Origin: Dryocola clanedunensis subsp. sulfonylureivorans
Lineage (GTDB): Bacteria > Pseudomonadota > Gammaproteobacteria > Enterobacterales > Enterobacteriaceae
NCBI RefSeq assembly: GCF_016756775.1
Contig: NZ_JAERMU010000027.1
Coordinates: forward strand, 1-36,570
Direction of reading: 5' to 3'
Length of the DNA stretch: 36,570 nt
Below the pieces are notes generated by a model. It worked only from the letters and a program-made list of their open reading frames with translations, searched no databases and had not been told where the DNA came from. Both the position numbers and the translations under genes were made by a program. This document shows positions 32,079 to 36,570 of the stretch, one piece after another. Numbering within the stretch: position 1 is the first letter of the stretch; each line of letters starts with the position of its first letter.

Positions 32079-33389
32079 TTAGAACTGCTCTTCTTCCGTC
32101 GAGCCGGTCAGCGCGGTCACGGAGGAAGCGCCGCCCTGAATAATCGTTGTCACGCGGTCAAAGTAGCCGGTTCCCACTTCCTGCTGATGGGAGACGAACG
32201 TATAGCCTTCCGGCGCGGCGGCGAATTCTGGCTGCTGCACCTTTTCCACATAGTGCTTCATGCCTTCGCCCTGCGCGTAGGAGTGAGCGAGATCAAACAT
32301 GTTGAACCACATGCTGTGGATCCCCGCCAGCGTGATGAACTGGTATTTGTAGCCCATCGCCGACAGCTCTTCCTGGAAGGAAGCAATGGTTTTGTCATCA
32401 AGGTTTTTCTTCCAGTTGAAGGAAGGCGAGCAGTTGTAGGCCAGCAGTTTGCCCGGGAAACGGGCGTGAATCGCCTCCGCGAAGCGGCGGGCCTGGTCGA
32501 GGTCCGGCTTCGACGTTTCACACCACACCAGATCCGCATACGGCGCGTAAGCCAGCCCGCGGCTGATTGCCTGCTCGATGCCAGCGCGTGTGCGGTAGAA
32601 ACCTTCCTGAGTGCGCTCGCCGGTGACAAATTCACGGTCGTATTCGTCGCAGTCCGACGTGATTAGGTCAGCCGCATCGGCGTCGGTGCGGGCAATCAGC
32701 AGCGTTGGCACGCCCATCACGTCCGCTGCCAGGCGGGCAGCAACCAGCTTCTGAATCGCTTCCTGGGTCGGCACCAGCACCTTACCGCCCATATGGCCAC
32801 ATTTCTTCACGGAAGCGAGCTGGTCTTCAAAGTGAACCGCCGCTGCCCCTGCCTGAATCATAGATTTCATCAGCTCAAAAGCATTCAGTACCCCGCCAAA
32901 CCCCGCTTCCGCATCGGCGACGATCGGCAGGAAGTAATCCACGTAACGCGGATCGCCCGGCTCAATATTCGATGCCCACTGGATCTGATCCGCGCGACGA
33001 AAAGTATTGTTGATCCGATCCACTACGGCAGGGACGGAGTTCGCCGGGTAGAGCGACTGATCCGGATACATGCTCGACGCCAGGTTCGCGTCCGCCGCGA
33101 CCTGCCAGCCCGAGAGATAAATAGCCTCAATACCCGCCTTCGCCTGCTGTAAAGCCTGCCCGCCGGTCAGCGCACCGAGACTGTTGATATAGCCTTTTTT
33201 GGACTCGCCGTGCAGCAGACGCCACATTCTTGCCGCGCCGTTCTGCGCCAGCGTACATTCCGGGTTCACCGAACCGCGTAGCTTCACAACCTCTTCCGCA
33301 GTGTACGGACGCTTGATGCCATCCCAGCGCGGCTGGGTCCAGTCCTGCTGAAGCCGTTCGATTTGTTGGGTACGAGAGATTTTAGTCAT
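32079..33389 (-). CDS. aceA: Isocitrate lyase
   Basis: AceA cleaves isocitrate to succinate and glyoxylate, the first step of the glyoxylate bypass. The product is 436 residues (434 in E. coli). The catalytic loop KKCGHMGGK carries the active Cys at about 197. Substrate and metal segments ([35 protein letters not shown]) are intact. The end STEEEQF is like E. coli. The ATG at 33389 follows AAAAGGAGC. It starts 28 bases after aceB and belongs to aceBAK. Confidence 0.99.
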   Translation of the reverse strand: MTKISRTQQIERLQQDWTQPRWDGIKRPYTAEEVVKLRGSVNPECTLAQNGAARMWRLLHGESKKGYINSLGALTGGQALQQAKAGIEAIYLSGWQVAADANLASSMYPDQSLYPANSVPAVVDRINNTFRRADQIQWASNIEPGDPRYVDYFLPIVADAEAGFGGVLNAFELMKSMIQAGAAAVHFEDQLASVKKCGHMGGKVLVPTQEAIQKLVAARLAADVMGVPTLLIARTDADAADLITSDCDEYDREFVTGERTQEGFYRTRAGIEQAISRGLAYAPYADLVWCETSKPDLDQARRFAEAIHARFPGKLLAYNCSPSFNWKKNLDDKTIASFQEELSAMGYKYQFITLAGIHSMWFNMFDLAHSYAQGEGMKHYVEKVQQPEFAAAPEGYTFVSHQQEVGTGYFDRVTTIIQGGASSVTALTGSTEEEQF

Positions 33390-33417
33390 GGCAGATGCTC
33401 CTTTTTATAAGTTGGGT

Positions 33418-35016
33418 TCAGGCAAGCAGGCGGTAGCCCGGCAGCGTCAGGAAGTCTATTAGCGTGTCGGAGGTGGTGATCTGCTCCATCAGACGCGCCG
33501 CTTCGTCAAAGCGCCCCTGGCTGAAACGGCGGTCGCCCAGCTCCTCCTGAATGACGAGCATCTCCTCCGCGAGCATCTGGCGGAACAGCGCTTTGGTTAC
33601 CGTCTGGCCGCTGCTGAGGGTTTTCTCGTGGTGGATCCACTGCCAGATAGAAGTACGTGAAATTTCAGCAGTTGCCGCGTCTTCCATCAGCCCGTAAATC
33701 GGTACGCAGCCATTGCCGGAAATCCATGCCTCGATGTACTGCACGGCTACGCGAATGTTGGCCCGCATACCTTCTTCGGTACGCTCACCGGGACAGGGTT
33801 CCAGCAGCTGTGCGGCGGTAATCGGCGCATCTTCATGACGCGTCACGTCGAGCTGGTTTTGCTTATCACCCAGAGCGTTACTGAACACGTCCATGACGGC
33901 ATCGGCCAGGCCTGGATGGGCAATCCAGGTGCCATCATGCCCGTTGGAGGCTTCCATCTGCTTGTCTGCTTTAACTTTATTGAGCACCCAGTTATTGCGC
34001 TCGCTGTCTTTGCTGGGGATGAACGCCGCCATGCCGCCCATCGCAAACGCGCCGCGACGGTGGCAGGTTTTGATCAGCAGGCGCGAATAGGCGTTCAGGA
34101 AAGGTTTATCCATGGTGACCGACTGACGATCCGGCAGCACGCGATCCGGGTGATTCTTCAGCGTCTTGATATAGCTGAAGATATAGTCCCAGCGGCCGCA
34201 GTTCAGGCCAACGATGTGATCGCGCAGCGCGTGAAGGATTTCGTCCATCTGGAACACGGCTGGCAGCGTTTCTATCAGCAGCGTTGCTTTGATGGTGCCG
34301 CGCGGCAGGGAGAAATGATCTTCGGTGAAGGTGAATACTTCACTCCACCAGGCCGCTTCCTGCCATGACTGAGTTTTCGGCAGATAGAAGTACGGGCCGC
34401 TGCCTTTCGCCAGCAGCGCATCCACGTTGTGGAAGAAGTAGAGGGCAAAATCAAACAGGCTGCCGGGAACTGGCTCATCGCGCCAGGTGACATGCTTCTC
34501 GGGCAGGTGCAGACCACGCACACGGCAGATCAGCACGGCTGGATCCGGTTTGAGCTGATAGATCTTGCCGGCTTCGTTGGTCCAGCTGATAGTCCCGTTG
34601 ATGGCGTCGCGCAGGTTGATCTGCCCGTCGATCACTTTGCTCCAGCTCGGCGCCAGCGAATCCTCAAAGTCGGCCATAAAGACTTTCACGTTGGCATTCA
34701 GCGCGTTGATCACCATCTTGCGTTCAACCGGGCCGGTTATCTCCACGCGGCGATCCTGCAGGTCCGCCGGAATACCGCGAATCATCCAGTTAGATTTACG
34801 AATGGAACTCGTTTCCGAAATAAAATCAGGACGCTCACCTGCATCAATTGCCGCCTGCTGCGCGACGCGCGCTGCCAGCAGCTTATTGCGCTGCGGCGTA
34901 AAGCGGGTAACCAGCTCGCTGAGGAACTCGATGGCATCCGGCGTCAAAATCTGCTGCTCTTGTTCTCCGAAAGGCTGGCTAAAGGCCAGCTCCGCGCTAA
35001 CTGTCTGTTGTGTCAT
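33418..35016 (-). CDS. aceB: Malate synthase A
   Basis: AceB condenses glyoxylate with acetyl-CoA to give malate, the second step of the bypass. The product is 532 residues (533 in E. coli). The malate synthase signature RDHIVGLNCGRWDYIF is at residues 265-280, and the acidic active-site segment KVFMADFEDSLAPSW is at 111-125. The C-terminal helical plug ends TLPGYRLLA. The ATG at 35016 is preceded by AGGGGAAG. It is first in aceBAK, downstream of an IclR box. Confidence 0.99.
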   Translation of the reverse strand: MTQQTVSAELAFSQPFGEQEQQILTPDAIEFLSELVTRFTPQRNKLLAARVAQQAAIDAGERPDFISETSSIRKSNWMIRGIPADLQDRRVEITGPVERKMVINALNANVKVFMADFEDSLAPSWSKVIDGQINLRDAINGTISWTNEAGKIYQLKPDPAVLICRVRGLHLPEKHVTWRDEPVPGSLFDFALYFFHNVDALLAKGSGPYFYLPKTQSWQEAAWWSEVFTFTEDHFSLPRGTIKATLLIETLPAVFQMDEILHALRDHIVGLNCGRWDYIFSYIKTLKNHPDRVLPDRQSVTMDKPFLNAYSRLLIKTCHRRGAFAMGGMAAFIPSKDSERNNWVLNKVKADKQMEASNGHDGTWIAHPGLADAVMDVFSNALGDKQNQLDVTRHEDAPITAAQLLEPCPGERTEEGMRANIRVAVQYIEAWISGNGCVPIYGLMEDAATAEISRTSIWQWIHHEKTLSSGQTVTKALFRQMLAEEMLVIQEELGDRRFSQGRFDEAARLMEQITTSDTLIDFLTLPGYRLLA

Positions 35017-35118
35017 ACGTTCTTCCCCTCATCTCATCCCGTCGAAAAGCCAGATCTATCTGGTAAGGCCAGTGTGTGGTTTTCGCTCAACAGAATTAAG
35101 ACTACTTGAGGATTTATT

Positions 35119-35138
35119 AAAATCAAAAACAATTTCCA
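35119..35138 (-). promoter_or_regulatory. IclR operator of aceBAK
   Basis: On the minus strand TGGAAATTGTTTTTGATTTT matches the E. coli aceB IclR box as I recall it. AGTAGTCTTA, also shared with E. coli, follows nearer the gene. It is about 105 bases before the aceB start codon. The surrounding AT-rich DNA (35101-35190) should hold the promoter. Confidence 0.85.
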
Positions 35139-35218
35139 TTTTTGATTTGAAAATCGTTTATCACATTGAAAAATAGGAGATTAAAATTTATTCAGATGGG
35201 GAATCGGTTTTTAGACAT

Positions 35219-35242
35219 GAAAACAGGCACCCTGAGGTGCCT
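35219..35242 (-). terminator. Intrinsic terminator of metA
   Basis: On the minus strand AGGCACC, loop TCAG, GGTGCCT (35225-35231 with 35236-35242) is followed by GTTTTC. It lies about 30 bases after the metA stop and separates metA from aceB. Confidence 0.82.
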
Positions 35243-35273
35243 TCATGCCGCTAACGGTGGGGCGCTGAAACGC

Positions 35274-36203
35274 TTAATCGAGCGTAGGATTCATGTGGCG
35301 GAGATCGAACGGGGTGATCTGGTAAACGTAGTAGTTGAGCCAGTTGGTGAACAGCAGGTTGCCGTGGCTGCGCCATGTCGCGCGTGGTTTTTTCTGCGGA
35401 TCGTTATCCGGGAAATAGTTGTACGGCACGTCCGGGTTCAGGCCAGCCTCTACGTCGCGGAAATACTCGCCGGAAAGCGTATGCGCGTCATACTCCGGGT
35501 GGCCGGTCACAAAGGCAATACGCTTATCTTTGCTGCCAAAGAGGTAAGCATCCCCCTCCTCCGACTCGGCAAGGATCTCCAGATCGGTATAGTCACGAAT
35601 CAAAGACGCCGGGAAGTCAGCATAGCGAGAATGCGGAGCAAGGAATGAATCGTCAAAGCCGCGCGTCAGCAGCGCATGGGGATAAGTGAGATGGTGTTCA
35701 TACACGCCGGACAGCTTCTCTTTACGGGTTTGTTTAGGGATACCGTAAAGGATATTCAGTGCAGCCTGCACGGCCCAGCAAACAAACAGCGTGGAGGTAA
35801 CGTGATCTTTTGCCCAGTGCAGCACCTGCTCTATCTGCGGCCAGTAGGCAACATCGTTAAATTCCACCAGGCCCAGCGGCGCGCCGGTGACGATCAGTCC
35901 ATCAAAATTTTCATCCTGAATATCTTCGAAATTACAGTAGAAATTGTTGAGGTGCTCCGCCGGGGTATTACGGGACTCACGAGAATCGATACGCAGCAGC
36001 TGAACGTCAACCTGAAGAGGAGAGTTAGAAAGCAGACGCAAAAACTGATTTTCCGTCTCGATCTTTTTCGGCATCAGATTAAGGATAAGTACCTTAAGCG
36101 GGCGAATCTCCTGATTGCTTGCGCGTGAAGTAGTCATGACAAAGACGTTCTCTTCACGCAGGAAATTGACGGCCGGTAACTCATCCAGTACCCGAATTGG
36201 CAT
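35274..36203 (-). CDS. metA: Homoserine O-succinyltransferase MetA
   Basis: MetA activates homoserine with succinyl-CoA, the first committed step of methionine synthesis. It is a heat-sensitive, feedback-inhibited enzyme in E. coli. The product is 309 residues, the same as E. coli. Catalytic Cys142 (FVCWAVQA), His235 and Glu237 (TGHPEYD) are present. I chose the ATG at 36203, preceded by AGGATAGAGG. A start five codons upstream (MRIEV) is open but would cover this ribosome site. Four MetJ boxes lie just upstream. Confidence 0.98.
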   Translation of the reverse strand: MPIRVLDELPAVNFLREENVFVMTTSRASNQEIRPLKVLILNLMPKKIETENQFLRLLSNSPLQVDVQLLRIDSRESRNTPAEHLNNFYCNFEDIQDENFDGLIVTGAPLGLVEFNDVAYWPQIEQVLHWAKDHVTSTLFVCWAVQAALNILYGIPKQTRKEKLSGVYEHHLTYPHALLTRGFDDSFLAPHSRYADFPASLIRDYTDLEILAESEEGDAYLFGSKDKRIAFVTGHPEYDAHTLSGEYFRDVEAGLNPDVPYNYFPDNDPQKKPRATWRSHGNLLFTNWLNYYVYQITPFDLRHMNPTLD

Positions 36204-36221
36204 AACCTCTATCCTCACAGC

Positions 36222-36253
36222 ATACGTTTAAACGTTTAGACATCCAGATAGCT
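36222..36253 (-). promoter_or_regulatory. Four tandem MetJ boxes before metA
   Basis: On the minus strand four adjacent 8-base units, AGCTATCT, GGATGTCT, AAACGTTT and AAACGTAT, resemble the met box AGACGTCT. MetJ with S-adenosylmethionine binds such tandem arrays. A -35-like TTGACA (minus strand, 36271-36276) lies 17 bases upstream, so binding would cover the -10 and start site. Confidence 0.85.
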
Positions 36254-36415
36254 GAAGATAACGCGACCCTTGTCAAATGTCGAGTCTTCATAAGATAGTT
36301 GAAAATGTTTCACTTAACCGGGGGGGTTGATGACAGTGGAATATAGGGATTAATGGCTGTGATTATGGTGTTTTATACCAGGAGCGTCAGAGGTTTTTCC
36401 TAAACCGCAGACGGC

Positions 36416-36444
36416 AAAAAGCCCTGTACAGAGTACAGGGCTTT
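36416..36444 (-). terminator. Terminator of the rrn operon
   Basis: On the minus strand AAAGCCCTGTAC, loop TCT, GTACAGGGCTTT is followed by TTGCCGTC. This is a strong stem with a U-run about 12 bases after the 5S gene, typical of rrn operon ends. Confidence 0.92.
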
Positions 36445-36455
36445 CTACTTGTTTG

Positions 36456-36570
36456 GAGCCTGGCAGTTCCCTACTCTCGCATGGGGAGACCCCACACTAC
36501 CATCGGCGCTACGGCGTTTCACTTCTGAGTTCGGCATGGGGTCAGGTGGGACCACCGCGCTAGTGCCGCC
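36456..36570 (-). rRNA. rrf: 5S ribosomal RNA (5' end cut off by the window)
   Basis: The minus strand carries the 5S rRNA sequence, nearly identical to E. coli along its length. Recognisable parts are CCCATGCCGAACTCAGAAGT and the 3' part GAGAGTAGGGAACTGCCAGG. About 115 of 120 bases are present; the first five fall outside the window. It is the end of an rrn operon reading towards metA, in the position of E. coli rrnE. The base after GGCGGCA is C, where E. coli has G. Confidence 0.97.

Noticed and set aside
36254-36415. Small gene between metA and the rrn terminator, in the place of E. coli yjaA/yjaB
   Set aside because: No open frame with a ribosome site is seen; apart from the metA promoter side the stretch holds nothing I recognise.

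Overview
The window is chromosomal DNA from a member of the Enterobacteriaceae close to Enterobacter, Lelliottia, Leclercia or Kosakonia. The genus cannot be fixed from the sequence alone. Nearly every protein is a close, full-length counterpart of an E. coli or Salmonella protein. The gene order is the E. coli block plsB-side, ubiA/ubiC, mal regulon, psiE, yjbEFGH, pgi, lysC, rluF, yjbB, metH, iclR, aceBAK, metA, rrn, read in reverse. Compared with E. coli K-12 from memory, yjbI, xylE, pepE, arpA and yjaA/yjaB are missing from their usual positions. Four other loci occupy this interval: a CPA1-type antiporter between pgi and lysC, panS after lysC, and a toxin-antitoxin pair plus a small lipoprotein between rluF and yjbB.

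Layout. 1-252: 3' side of the ubiA region, rich in inverted repeats, no gene assigned. 253-1634: ubiC-ubiA (minus), the first two committed steps of ubiquinone synthesis. 1799-9637: maltose regulon, malK-lamB-malM (minus) diverging from malE-malF-malG (plus) around a 380-base control region with MalT and CRP sites. 9636-10043: psiE. 10189-14050: yjbE-F-G-H exopolysaccharide operon (minus). 14420-16069: pgi. 16281-18086: antiporter. 18141-18557: lysine riboswitch leader, then lysC, panS and yjbD (plus). 21498-25339: rluF, toxin-antitoxin, lipoprotein, yjbB. 25503-29186: metH. 29401-30234: iclR. 30231-35016: aceB-aceA-aceK glyoxylate bypass operon (minus). 35274-36203: metA with MetJ boxes. 36456-36570: 3' part of a 5S rRNA gene (minus), the end of an rrn operon.

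How the genes connect. LamB, MalE, MalFGK form the complete maltodextrin uptake route. IclR represses aceBAK, and an IclR-like box lies before both iclR and aceB. MetA and MetH are the first and last steps of methionine synthesis. LysC feeds the lysine/diaminopimelate branch of the aspartate family and sits behind a lysine riboswitch.

Two observations stand out. First, an ERIC (IRU) repeat of about 122 bases lies inside the P5 arm of the lysC lysine riboswitch, flanked by a TA duplication, and its own hairpin leaves the aptamer strands able to pair. Second, a REP/BIME-like repeat of exactly 81 bases lies in frame inside the signal-peptide coding region of yjbG. Removing it restores a classical signal peptide and nearly the E. 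coli protein length. Several ordinary extragenic REP/BIME elements are also present (ubiA end, malE-malF, yjbH end, yjbB-metH, aceA-aceK).
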